Shown one piece after another: positions 1 through 8,480 of a stretch of 64,000 bases of DNA; the first letter of the stretch is position 1; each line of letters opens with the position of its first letter. The position numbers were made by a program, and so were the translations under genes. The notes below the pieces were generated by a model. It saw only the letters and a list, made by a program, of their open reading frames with translations. It did no database searches and was not told the DNA's origin. Origin of the DNA: Chitinophagales bacterium (GTDB taxonomy: Bacteria; Bacteroidota; Bacteroidia; Chitinophagales; UBA2359); assembly GCA_041392475.1 (NCBI GenBank), contig JAWKLZ010000003.1, positions 124,001-188,000 on the forward strand, written 5' to 3'.

Positions 1-938
1 TCAGGCTTTCGCTTCAATACTCCTAAACCAGAACAAGGAACATCCAGCAAAATCCTATCAGCAGAGTTGTACAAGGAGTGCATATTTTTCGGAATTTCTT
101 GTGTGCGGATATTGTTCGCTCCTGCCCTTTTAGCCCTTTGTCTCAAAATTTCGAGTTTATTGGCATGGATATCCATCGCCAAAATCTCACCCTTATTCTC
201 CATCAAAGCAGCGAGGTGAAGCGTTTTGCCGCCTGCTCCTGCACACGCGTCAATCACTTTCATACCAGGCTTCACACCCAGAAAAGGAGCAATTAGCTGT
301 GAGCCAGCATCCTGTAGTTCAAACCAACCATTTTTGTAGGCTTCACTTTTTTGTAGACTTTTTTCTTGTTTCACCACAAATGCATCTTTACACCACGGCA
401 ACATCATAAAAGCATAGCCCTCATTTGACAACCAATCGTAAAGTTCTGTTTTTGAAGTTTTCAATCGGTTGGCACGGATAACCGTATGGGCAGGTTGATT
501 CATTGCAGCCAACTCAAGTTCCCATTGTTCCTCCCCAAGTTCATGCTCACCCAACACATCTATCCAATCGGGAATAGACTCTCTGATATGGCGCACATTT
601 TTGATGGCCTCGTAGTTGTGGCGCAAAATAGAAGGGTTGATATTTTGAAACTCCTTCCATCCAGGCAAATCTTCTCCCTTTAGGGTGAGCCACACACCAA
701 ATAAATGCCAAAAGTCATTTGTTTTAGGCTCGATATCATAGTTGGCAGTCTCAATCACGAGTCGCCACCAACGCACCATTTCGTAGGTATGCTGTGCAAT
801 AAAATGTCGGTCACGTTTACCCCATTTTTTATTGGACTTCAAGGTGCGCTCAATTACTTGATCCGCATACTGATGGTGTGCAAAAATATCTTCAACGGCT
901 TGTGTAACAGCCTCTACTAAATTTCTGTGAAGTCTCAC
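1..938 (-). CDS. RsmB/NOP-family rRNA cytosine-C5 methyltransferase, 3' end cut off by the window
   Basis: Partial gene running off the left edge. The translation contains the SAM-binding motif DACAGAGGKTLHLA (about 215-256) and the catalytic motif DVPCSGLGVLKRKPD at the window edge. The Cys of PCSG is one of the two cysteines of this family; the second (TC motif) would lie outside. The N-terminal part looks like the RsmB RNA-binding region. Family role: S-adenosylmethionine-dependent C5 methylation of cytosine in 16S rRNA. No ATG precedes the conserved region in frame; a GTG at 938 is the best start, because an in-frame stop lies a short way upstream with no ATG between. A TAAATTTG (-7-like) lies at 1025-1032. 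Family assignment is firm; the exact target base is not. Confidence 0.88.
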   Translation of the reverse strand, partial: MRLHRNLVEAVTQAVEDIFAHHQYADQVIERTLKSNKKWGKRDRHFIAQHTYEMVRWWRLVIETANYDIEPKTNDFWHLFGVWLTLKGEDLPGWKEFQNINPSILRHNYEAIKNVRHIRESIPDWIDVLGEHELGEEQWELELAAMNQPAHTVIRANRLKTSKTELYDWLSNEGYAFMMLPWCKDAFVVKQEKSLQKSEAYKNGWFELQDAGSQLIAPFLGVKPGMKVIDACAGAGGKTLHLAALMENKGEILAMDIHANKLEILRQRAKRAGANNIRTQEIPKNMHSLYNSADRILLDVPCSGLGVLKRKP

Positions 939-1234
939 GGTTTTTAATGTGGTTTTGATGTTAGTAAATGGTTCAGAAAGTGGTTAAGTCAAGGTGTCTG
1001 TCTGGGATAGCATATCATTCGTAACAAATTTACCACTTTATTTTAGCTAAAGAGGGAAACCTTGCCCAGTTTGAATGAAACTTGAATGGGGTTAGGCAAG
1101 ATATAAAAGTGTTCTGTAATTGATTGAGTATATTTTATTGAATTAATAAATATAGAGCAATAAATATTTTTTTATTGAATGTGAAGTGCGATATGTTTAT
1201 GTATTAACTGAAATTTATGATGGATTATTTTTTT

Positions 1235-2251
1235 CTATTGATATTCTTCTATGTATGCCAAGCACAAGTCAATAGTTGCTTCCACGCCCTTTTTATGGGT
1301 GCGCTCCATGCCGTGAGAAGCTGCTACCCCAGGGCCAATCAAGGCTACCCGAAAATCATTTCCTGCTGCCAAAGCTGCCGAACCATCTGAACCATAGTAA
1401 GGATAAATATCCAGTTTGAAGGGAATGTCTTTACTTTCTGCAATGTTCACCAGCCGTTTACGCATCAAATAATCGTAGGGGCCAGTTGAATCTTTGGCAC
1501 AAATGGAACAGTGGTATTCACTACCAGCAGTGTCTCCACCAACTACTCCCATATCCAAAACCACCAGTTCCTGAATCGTTGGCGCATAACCACAAGTACC
1601 GCCATGACCAACTTCCTCATAATTGGAGAAAAACAATTGGACAGGGGCACTCTGTTTTTTCTCCTTCAATCGGCGGGCTACTTCAAACAGCACATAGCAG
1701 CTAATTTTGTTGTCCATAAAACGGGACTTGATAAAACCATTGTCCAGTTCTTGATATTTGGTATCAAAACAGATGAAATCACCTACCCGAATACCCAACT
1801 TCTCAACATGTTCTTGATTGTGAACTTCTTCGTCAATGCGAATGTGCATGTTCTTCAATTCACGCTTGGTGCTTTCCGCCTCTCGATTGGTATGGACCGA
1901 AGGATTATTGAGTAGTAATGTACCTGTATATACTTGGTCATTTAGTGTGTAAATTCTGCAATATTCTGCTTCAAAGCTCGTAAGTATTGGGCCTCCAATT
2001 TTGGAGAAAGACAAAGTGCCATCTCCTTTCACTTTAGTAACGATTGCCCCCAAAGTATCGACATGAGCTGCAAAAGCAAGAGTGGGAGCATCGCCCAAAT
2101 CGCAGGTGACAGCTCCTTTGTTGGTGAATTTGGGGTTGTAGCCATAACTTTGCAGTAAGTCAAAGATATATTTACAGGCTTTGTGGGTAAATCCACTTGG
2201 AGAGTCAATTTGAACCAATTCTTTGAGCTTGTTGTATTTGAGATTTTGCAT
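1235..2251 (-). CDS. M42 family metallopeptidase (glutamyl aminopeptidase/FrvX-like)
   Basis: 338 residues, the usual length of M42 aminopeptidases, which are cytosolic dodecameric zinc/cobalt enzymes that trim peptides from the N-terminus. Visible ligands and catalytic residues in order: H63 and D65 in AFAAHVDTLG, D in RFMDNKIS, the Glu pair in FSNYEEVGHGG, D in VVLDMG, and H in ASHGMERTH. The start MQNLKYNKLKELVQ matches the usual N-terminus. The gene is alone on its strand segment; a repeat element (2276-2445) lies just upstream and may contain or influence its promoter. Substrate specificity cannot be read from sequence. Confidence 0.9.
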   Translation of the reverse strand: MQNLKYNKLKELVQIDSPSGFTHKACKYIFDLLQSYGYNPKFTNKGAVTCDLGDAPTLAFAAHVDTLGAIVTKVKGDGTLSFSKIGGPILTSFEAEYCRIYTLNDQVYTGTLLLNNPSVHTNREAESTKRELKNMHIRIDEEVHNQEHVEKLGIRVGDFICFDTKYQELDNGFIKSRFMDNKISCYVLFEVARRLKEKKQSAPVQLFFSNYEEVGHGGTCGYAPTIQELVVLDMGVVGGDTAGSEYHCSICAKDSTGPYDYLMRKRLVNIAESKDIPFKLDIYPYYGSDGSAALAAGNDFRVALIGPGVAASHGMERTHKKGVEATIDLCLAYIEEYQ

Positions 2252-2275
2252 TGTAGTTGAATTGTTTTATGGTTG

Positions 2276-2445
2276 AATTGTTTTGGACTTTGGACAAAAG
2301 ACATAAGTAGAAAGAAAAAAGAAGCAAATAATTGATTATGAGCGAATTACATTTTCAATGCAATTTCACTTAATTCCTTCGCTGTCAATGATTTAAAGCT
2401 TTTTGTCTTATGTCTTTAATCTTTCGCCCAAAGTCTAAAATTGTT
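2276..2445. repeat. Dispersed inverted-repeat element, copy A
   Basis: Ends are imperfect inverted repeats: TTTTGGACTTTGGAC at 2281-2295 and its near-complement GCCCAAAGTCTAAAA at 2426-2440, continued inward by GACATAAG/CTTATGTC. It lies between the glycosyltransferase stop and the M42 start. The same ends recur at 11411-11535 and 55263-55421, and all three share an interior CAAATAATTG-like segment. There is no coding capacity. This is a family of non-coding, hairpin-forming intergenic repeats, MITE-like in form. Confidence 0.65.
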
Positions 2446-2511
2446 TGATGGCTGAATGGACGCGTTTCTATTTCTGCTTTGAATTTGAAGTTTTACATAT
2501 CGCTGGCAAAT

Positions 2512-3216
2512 CTATTTCCCATAGCGGCTAATATTTAGCAGTCGATTGTACATATTGATCATACTATCTTGAGATGCGCCCATCAAAAACATTCCATAAA
2601 CTATCCCATTCGCAATATTCACACGAAAATAGTTATTTTGCTCATATTTACGGGCCGAAACAATGACTGCTTTGGGAATGATTTTGAAAGGCAATGTTTT
2701 TCGAGCACGGATAATGAACTCATAATCTTCCATGATGCGGTATTGTTCATCAAAACCATTCAAGTTTTCAAAAGCAGATTTTGAAACAAAGAGAGATTGG
2801 TCGCCGCCTCTCGATATAAGTCTGTCAAAACGAGTAAAAAAGGCGTTGATTTTTAGTAGTCCTTTATTGAAATTAAATTTGAAGCGAAAACTCCCAATAG
2901 GATAATTTTCTTCAATAGCCTTACAAATATCTTCTGCAAAAGAAGTCGGTGGGCGGGTATCTGCATGGACAAAATAGAGAATGTCACCCGTGGCATGTGT
3001 TGCTCCAAAGTTCATTTGTTTGGCTCGACCTCTTTGAGGGCTTTTTAGGGGGATTGCTCCCAATTGCCGAGCTACTTCTAAGGTTTGGTCTGTGCTGTCT
3101 CCATCTACAACGAGTACTTCTGCAATGTATTTATCGCCATATTGAAGTAAATGTGGAACAAGTTGACGAATATTGTCTACTTCGTTTAATGTTGGTATGA
3201 TTACGCTGATTTTCAT
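2512..3216 (-). CDS. Family 2 glycosyltransferase, TIGR04283-like
   Basis: 234 residues. The N-terminus MKISVIIPTLNEVDNI is the GT-A nucleotide-sugar fold start, followed by VVDGDSTDQT and FVHADTRPP, which stands in the DXD metal/nucleotide position. SPQRGRAKQMNFGA is typical of the short TIGR04283 branch of GT2. The C-terminal half (RGGDQSLFVSKSAFENLNGFDEQ) is the acceptor-side segment. No membrane segment is obvious. Donor and acceptor sugars are unknown. The gene stands alone; the downstream neighbour on the same strand is the M42 peptidase, separated by repeat copy A. Confidence 0.85.
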   Translation of the reverse strand: MKISVIIPTLNEVDNIRQLVPHLLQYGDKYIAEVLVVDGDSTDQTLEVARQLGAIPLKSPQRGRAKQMNFGATHATGDILYFVHADTRPPTSFAEDICKAIEENYPIGSFRFKFNFNKGLLKINAFFTRFDRLISRGGDQSLFVSKSAFENLNGFDEQYRIMEDYEFIIRARKTLPFKIIPKAVIVSARKYEQNNYFRVNIANGIVYGMFLMGASQDSMINMYNRLLNISRYGK

Positions 3217-3377
3217 AAGAGAATAGAAAGAGAAATGATTTTACACCCCTTATACTTTTTGGAGAGTCTACTCCGAAAATTTGGAGGGTAAAATAGAGAA
3301 GAAAAGCAAAAAATGTAAAGTTATTTTTTCGCTTTTACTAAACGGTAAATAATAGTAATTTTTTTAAAAAAATAACC

Positions 3378-5513
3378 ATGAAATATTTTGAATTGCAAAT
3401 TCGAGGTCGGTGTGGTTGGATTTGGTTGGGACAATCGGATGCTAATAGGCACAAAGTATTACCTGAACTGCTAAAGGAATGGGAGAAGGTATGGTCTATT
3501 GTAGAAAAAAATGATGCTATAGAAGCGGTCATATTGAGTAGCCGTCAGAAAAATTTTATGGTAGAAACCGATTTGGGTTTTTTGTTCGACATCAATGAAT
3601 TGGGGGTATGGAAACCTTACGGACGACGGATACACAAACTACTACAAAAAATAGAGGTTTGTTCGAAACCTGTTATCGCAGCCATCAATGGTGATTGTAA
3701 GGGTATTGGATTTGAGTTGGCATTGACTTGCCATTATCGGCTGACGGTTTCTAATGTGGATTGTTTTTTGCTTTTTTCTGGGGCGAAGTTAGGTTTGTTG
3801 CCATTTGGAGGAGCAACACAGCGACTGCCTCGTTTGATAGGGATTCGAGCAGCATTAGAGATGTTAGTGGACAGCAAAGAAGTCAATGTTTATGAAGCGA
3901 AAGCAATAGGCTTGGTGGATCAATTGGTACATCCACATCAGCTAGAATTGGTAGCGCAGCAGCAGGCACTGGGATTGATAGGGAAGAGCATTGTGAGGAA
4001 GCCAAAGTTATCACGATGGGATAGATGGATGGAAAACACAGCTTTGGGAAGATCCATGATGTTGGATGAAGCTCGTCAAAAATTACACCGCTATACGTAT
4101 GGAAATTACCCGGCACTGCTCAAAATTATTGAATGTGTGGAGGTAGGATATATGTATGATGTTAAGTTGGGTTATGAATTGGAGTTAAAATCGATGGATG
4201 AGGTTGTGACACATCCGATTACCAAACAACTAATCAATACTTATTTTGCAGTGAAAGCCAAAAGGGAAAACCCCTTAGCGAAGGATGTAAGAAGCGTTAG
4301 AAAGCTGGGTATTGTTGGGGCGGGGGAAATGGGGGAGATGATTGCGAGAGAGAGTTTGTTAAAAGGCTTTGAAGTGGTATTGAATGATTTAAGTGAACAG
4401 ACTTTATCACAATCGCAAGCCCGCATTTGGAGACTCATAGCTAAGATGGCAAAAAAACGTTTGCTCACACCTAATAAACAAGCAATGTTGATGACCCGTT
4501 TACAAACAACTACCGACTACCCAATTTTGGTAGGAGTAGATTTGGTAGTGCAGGCGGTTTTTGAAAATTTGGATTTGAAGCAGCAAGTCTTGGCAGAGTC
4601 TGTAAGCGCATTGTCAACCCATTGTATTTATGCTATCAATACTTCTGCAATCACTATTTCGGATGTGGCTCAATATGCTGAAAATCCATCACAAGTGATT
4701 GGGATGCGCTATTTTTCACCGATATTGAAAAGCTCTCTTTTAGAAATAGTTGTGACCAAACTGACTGCTAAATGGGTCATTGCTACTGCAATAGATGTTG
4801 GGATCCGACAAGGCAAAACGCCGATTGTGGTGAAAGATACACCTGGTTTCTATACCACTCGTATTTTGGCAGTTTTGCTAAATGAAGCATTGTTGTTATT
4901 GGAGGAAGGTGGAGATATTTTGCAGGTGGATGAGGCGGCAAAACAATTGGGTTTTTCAAAGGGAGTATTTGAGTTGATAGATGAAATGGGTATTGACGTA
5001 GGGGCACACATTATGAGCGGTACTTTACTGCAGTTTTTTCGTAAAAGGCATGAAAATAGACATATTAGTATGGGTTTGTTAGACTTGTACAATGCAGGTT
5101 ATCGAGGACGAAAAAACTTGAATGGCTTTTATAGTTACCATTCTAAAACGGGCAAACGGCGAGTAGGTAGGGTAGATGAGGATGTATATGATTTTTTTGG
5201 AGGTGCTGCAAAAGAACGGTTGCTGTTTAAAACCAAACAAATTCGACAACGTTTGATGATGACAGTGGTTAATGAAGCAGCGTATTGTTTACAAGAAGAC
5301 ACTATTTTTTCGCCGCAAGATGGCGACTTGGGAGCTATCTTAGGTTTAGGATTTCCTGCTTTCACAGGAGGGCCATTTCGTTATTTGGATAGTCTTGGAG
5401 CTGAAAAAGCCTTGAAACGTTTGAATAAATTGCAGGAAAAATTTGGTGTGCGTTTTACGCCTGCGTTCATCATTGAAGAATTGGCTATTCGAGGAGAAAC
5501 TTTTTATAGATGA
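3378..5513 (+). CDS. FadJ-like enoyl-CoA hydratase/3-hydroxyacyl-CoA dehydrogenase fusion with substituted catalytic residues
   Basis: 711 residues with FadJ/FadB order. A crotonase domain (about 1-200) contains VIAAINGDCKGIGFELAL and KLGLLPFGGATQRLPRLIG. A Rossmann NAD domain begins near 310 (KLGIVGAGEMGEMIAR), followed by two 3HCDH C-terminal repeats. Members carry out two successive beta-oxidation steps. Here E113 is kept, but the second hydratase Glu (the E of GLPE-x-KLG) is G135. The dehydrogenase His of GMHFF-x-P is R444 (GMRYFSP), and the N of PGF-x-x-NR is T. Either activity may be lost or altered. No beta-oxidation partner such as a thiolase is adjacent. The frame is intact, so this is not a plain pseudogene. 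Confidence 0.87.
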   Translation: MKYFELQIRGRCGWIWLGQSDANRHKVLPELLKEWEKVWSIVEKNDAIEAVILSSRQKNFMVETDLGFLFDINELGVWKPYGRRIHKLLQKIEVCSKPVIAAINGDCKGIGFELALTCHYRLTVSNVDCFLLFSGAKLGLLPFGGATQRLPRLIGIRAALEMLVDSKEVNVYEAKAIGLVDQLVHPHQLELVAQQQALGLIGKSIVRKPKLSRWDRWMENTALGRSMMLDEARQKLHRYTYGNYPALLKIIECVEVGYMYDVKLGYELELKSMDEVVTHPITKQLINTYFAVKAKRENPLAKDVRSVRKLGIVGAGEMGEMIARESLLKGFEVVLNDLSEQTLSQSQARIWRLIAKMAKKRLLTPNKQAMLMTRLQTTTDYPILVGVDLVVQAVFENLDLKQQVLAESVSALSTHCIYAINTSAITISDVAQYAENPSQVIGMRYFSPILKSSLLEIVVTKLTAKWVIATAIDVGIRQGKTPIVVKDTPGFYTTRILAVLLNEALLLLEEGGDILQVDEAAKQLGFSKGVFELIDEMGIDVGAHIMSGTLLQFFRKRHENRHISMGLLDLYNAGYRGRKNLNGFYSYHSKTGKRRVGRVDEDVYDFFGGAAKERLLFKTKQIRQRLMMTVVNEAAYCLQEDTIFSPQDGDLGAILGLGFPAFTGGPFRYLDSLGAEKALKRLNKLQEKFGVRFTPAFIIEELAIRGETFYR

Positions 5514-5844
5514 GAAGGCGTTGAAGGAATGTTAGATTTTTCAAATTTTGTGTCATTGCAGTTGTAAGTAACACACAAAGAGTAAATTTTCGATTTCATT
5601 TTCCAAATAGTTTGAGAATCACAGTGTTTTTTCGTTTTGATTTCCATTCATTGCTAATTTCGTTTATATTCGCATCCACAAAATACTTCAAAAAACAAGT
5701 TAAAAGAAAATTGCTTGTAAAGTGATTATTTTGGAACAAGGTTTTGCTTGTACAGCAGAAGTAGGTCATTTTCCTCCCAAAACATTTTGCTACTTCAATA
5801 GGTTTATTTCACCCAACATTAGTTTAACTAAAAACACTAAAAAC
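5514..5844. other. Non-coding stretch before the MotA-like gene
   Basis: 331 bases without a convincing gene. The MotA-like frame stays open upstream from 5722 (GTG), but that part has no hydrophobic or conserved pattern and the ATG at 5845 fits the family. TTTG at 5636-5639 and TAATTTCG at 5655-5662 loosely resemble a Bacteroidota promoter, but the spacing is short. Nothing else is recognised. Confidence 0.4.
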
Positions 5845-7041
5845 ATGAATTCAAAGCTATCTGCACAGTCCATCCTGCTGCTCGGCATATTGATGTATAT
5901 TGCCAGTTCGGTTATATTGTATCTTGCTGGTTTTATATATTCGCCTAACAATCTTCATATTAGTGTATTGATTTCTACTTTATTTGTGGTTGCTACCATC
6001 ATGCTGATAGCTTTGATTTCGCAATTGGGGCGAGAATCCAATGCTTTAGACAAGGTGGAAACCTCTGTGATTGTTTCTAAAGAAAACTTGGAGGAAGTGA
6101 AAAATTCGCTGCCCGAAAGTTGGGTGAAAGATAGGATTAGCAAGGTGGCATCTTTGTCTATGCTTCATGCGGAAATCAAAGAGCAACAGATGTCAAAAAT
6201 TGTGGAAGAACGGTACCGAATATCGGGTAATATGATTCGATTTATTGCTAACGCCATGATATTTGTAGGACTTTTGGGAACATTTCTGGGTATCATACAA
6301 TCCGCACAAGGTTTTGAGAGCGCACTGAAAGGTAGTCCAACAGGAGGGCCTTCGGCTTCTTACAATGACATTTCGGCTATTATTGGAGGTTTGGATAAAG
6401 CATTGGGAACGAGTATTGTGGGCGTGATTGCTTCTTTGATATTAGGTTTCATGCTATTGTCGGTCAAAAACTTTCAGCACCACCTTGTCACTCGGTTAGA
6501 AGAAGTTTCGATGCTCCGAATTTTACCTTTCTACCGCAAGGAACAAAGTTTTTCGATGCACGAAGCAATGGTAGATAGCATTGAAAAAATCCTCCCTGAA
6601 ACGATGCGACAAGCTACTTCAAAATTGCAGGAGGCTGCCCAATTGTTGAAAGATTCAACAGAACGCCTGTATAGCAGTCAAGGAAACGTATTAAATTTGA
6701 TTACCAACCTACAATCTGCCGTACAGAGTTTGGACAACAATTCTGCTGGTTTTGAGCATCGAGTCGATACCTTCACAAAGGAACTGCAAAACATCAAAGA
6801 AACGGTACTTCAATTGAATGGACATCTTCAGCAACAACAGCGTACCTATTTGGGGCTATCGGAAGACTATACTAAAAATGGCGAAGTGATGCAGCGTATT
6901 GGCCAGCAGGTAAATATGTCGCAGCAAAATTTAGCCAATTACATTGGCGCACGAGAAAAAATGTTTGAAGAGTTATTTGTACAAATCAACATTAGTTTGA
7001 ACAAATTGATACACGATTTGGCAAAAACCGCTCAATCATAA
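5845..7041 (+). CDS. MotA/TolQ/ExbB-type proton-channel protein with long C-terminal tail (ZorA-like)
   Basis: 398 residues from ATG 5845. Membrane segments are at about 9-31, 38-60, 130-152 and 188-210. The last two carry the family signatures GLLGTFLGIIQ and GLDKALGTSIVGVIASLILG. A cytoplasmic tail of about 190 residues rich in Gln, Leu and Glu, likely coiled coil, follows. Proteins of this family form five-subunit inner-membrane channels that use ion flow to drive a partner. The next gene, 31 bases downstream, encodes the matching single-span OmpA-domain partner, so the two probably form one operon and one stator-like complex. The layout recalls ZorAB, but no ZorC, D or E gene is nearby. 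The driven component is unknown. Confidence 0.82.
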   Translation: MNSKLSAQSILLLGILMYIASSVILYLAGFIYSPNNLHISVLISTLFVVATIMLIALISQLGRESNALDKVETSVIVSKENLEEVKNSLPESWVKDRISKVASLSMLHAEIKEQQMSKIVEERYRISGNMIRFIANAMIFVGLLGTFLGIIQSAQGFESALKGSPTGGPSASYNDISAIIGGLDKALGTSIVGVIASLILGFMLLSVKNFQHHLVTRLEEVSMLRILPFYRKEQSFSMHEAMVDSIEKILPETMRQATSKLQEAAQLLKDSTERLYSSQGNVLNLITNLQSAVQSLDNNSAGFEHRVDTFTKELQNIKETVLQLNGHLQQQQRTYLGLSEDYTKNGEVMQRIGQQVNMSQQNLANYIGAREKMFEELFVQINISLNKLIHDLAKTAQS

Positions 7042-7072
7042 ACCTTCTCTTTTACTTTTAAACAGTTGACTC

Positions 7073-7786
7073 ATGATAGATTTTGAAAATGATGATGGTA
7101 TAGGTCCTATTGGGCTCTTAGATATAATGGCAACTTTAGCATTGATATTCATTTTGATAGCAGCTATATTCTTGATTGATTTACGTGACCAAGATTATGA
7201 CATCAGCGTTTTGTCGCAGCAAAAAGATTCTTTGCAAACAGCAGAAGAACGGCGAATCATTTATCTCAACAATATGGAGCTTGAATACATGAAAATGAAA
7301 GAGCAGACCGATTCACTCAATTCTGCCAATTATTTATTGATAGATTCACTTCAATCCTCCAATATAGAACTGATTCAAGAATTGGAGAAGCGAAAAATCA
7401 CAAAAATCATTATACCGAATGAGTTACGTGGCAAAGTGTTTTTCCAATCTGGACAAGACAGAATTGAAGGTAAATTTCAATCTACTTTAGATGAATATGT
7501 AAAAATGATCAAAGATTCGCTGGTCAGTGGTAAATACAACCTTGTCCAAGTTGAAGGACATACAGATACAGACCCCGTAGGAAAAAAGAACCGTCAATTT
7601 GAGACCAACTGGGAATTGGGTGCAGCAAGGGCTTTGGCTGTTGTGCGGTATTTTATTTCCAAAGGTATTGATCCTAAATATTTATCTGCTACAACACATG
7701 GGGAATTCAAACCTGAAGAAGATAAAAATACACAATCAGCAAAAACCAAGAATAGAAGGATTGAAATTGTCCTATTGAAAAAGTAA
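7073..7786 (+). CDS. MotB/ZorB-like protein: one membrane span plus OmpA peptidoglycan-binding domain
   Basis: 237 residues. A short cytoplasmic N-terminus carries D17 at the start of the single span (LLDIMATLALIFILIAAIFL, about 15-37), the position of the proton-carrying Asp in MotB, TolR and ZorB. A coiled-coil-like periplasmic stretch follows (about 45-115), then an OmpA domain (about 120-237) with VEGHTDTDPVG, the RALAVVRYFISKGI helix and the final NRRIEIVL. It should anchor the partner channel to peptidoglycan. Its stop codon directly abuts the stop codon of the convergent gene at 7787. Confidence 0.85.
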   Translation: MIDFENDDGIGPIGLLDIMATLALIFILIAAIFLIDLRDQDYDISVLSQQKDSLQTAEERRIIYLNNMELEYMKMKEQTDSLNSANYLLIDSLQSSNIELIQELEKRKITKIIIPNELRGKVFFQSGQDRIEGKFQSTLDEYVKMIKDSLVSGKYNLVQVEGHTDTDPVGKKNRQFETNWELGAARALAVVRYFISKGIDPKYLSATTHGEFKPEEDKNTQSAKTKNRRIEIVLLKK

Positions 7787-8194
7787 CTATTTTATGGGAA
7801 CTTTCCGTACATAGTCTATAAAGTGCAAGTTTTGAACTTGTTGCATCAAAATATTGATGTCATTAACATTTTCAAACTCAAAAACATAGATGCCATTTGC
7901 CTCAGATGTCAATTGAATTGAAGGTTTTTTCACAGAAATAATATCTGAATCTTTCACCAATTTATGCAATTCAAATAGCATTTTTTGTACGGCAATGTAA
8001 TTCACAACATTGTCATCAATTTCAAAATCAAAGCCATTCGTTACTTTTATGTATAATTGTGAATGGCTGATAGCAGAATCTTGGGTATCACAGTCGCCGT
8101 GGTTAATGGCGGGAACAATTTGATATGACAAGATTAACATTAGGCTACAACAACATAGCCAACATAGGGTTTGGGTTAGATAGTAATTAATCAT
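7787..8194 (-). CDS. Small exported protein resembling a protease prodomain
   Basis: 135 residues. It has a hydrophobic N-terminal signal or anchor (about 5-30, with a CWLCCCS run), then a globular part of about 90 residues. The C-terminal half (GIYVFEFENVNDINILMQQV ... IDYVRKVPIK) resembles the end of subtilisin-type propeptides of Bacteroidota, where a strand, a helix and a 'V-Y-V/A-E-x-x-P' strand close the prodomain. That likeness is by eye only. No protease follows on this strand. The gene is convergent with the OmpA-domain gene, and the two stop codons abut. Confidence 0.6.
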   Translation of the reverse strand: MINYYLTQTLCWLCCCSLMLILSYQIVPAINHGDCDTQDSAISHSQLYIKVTNGFDFEIDDNVVNYIAVQKMLFELHKLVKDSDIISVKKPSIQLTSEANGIYVFEFENVNDINILMQQVQNLHFIDYVRKVPIK

Positions 8195-8480
8195 GGCTAA
8201 AAAAAATTTCGGGTGATAAAATAGCGCACATAAAAATACGTAGCTTAATTTAAAATCAAACTATTGGAAAATATTTTATGTGGTAATACAAAAAAATAAA
8301 TATCAAAGATATTTATTTGTAATTTAGAATGAGCTTGTAGATAAAGGGAAATGAAAAGGGGGGCTTATTTTTAGATTGTCATTTTTTACAATTAAATGAC
8401 AATTATATTTTTTGATACGGAGGTTTTTTGCAAAGGTTACACTTGAAATCTAAAAAGATAGAAAATAAATTTGACGCACG

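Noticed and set aside
5722..5844. N-terminal extension of the MotA-like protein
   Set aside because: The frame is open from a GTG, but the extra 41 residues show no conserved or hydrophobic pattern; ATG 5845 places the first membrane span correctly.
5845..8194. Zorya defence system
   Set aside because: Only the ZorA/ZorB-like pair is present; the flanking genes are a FadJ-like protein and a small exported protein, with no ZorC, ZorD or ZorE.
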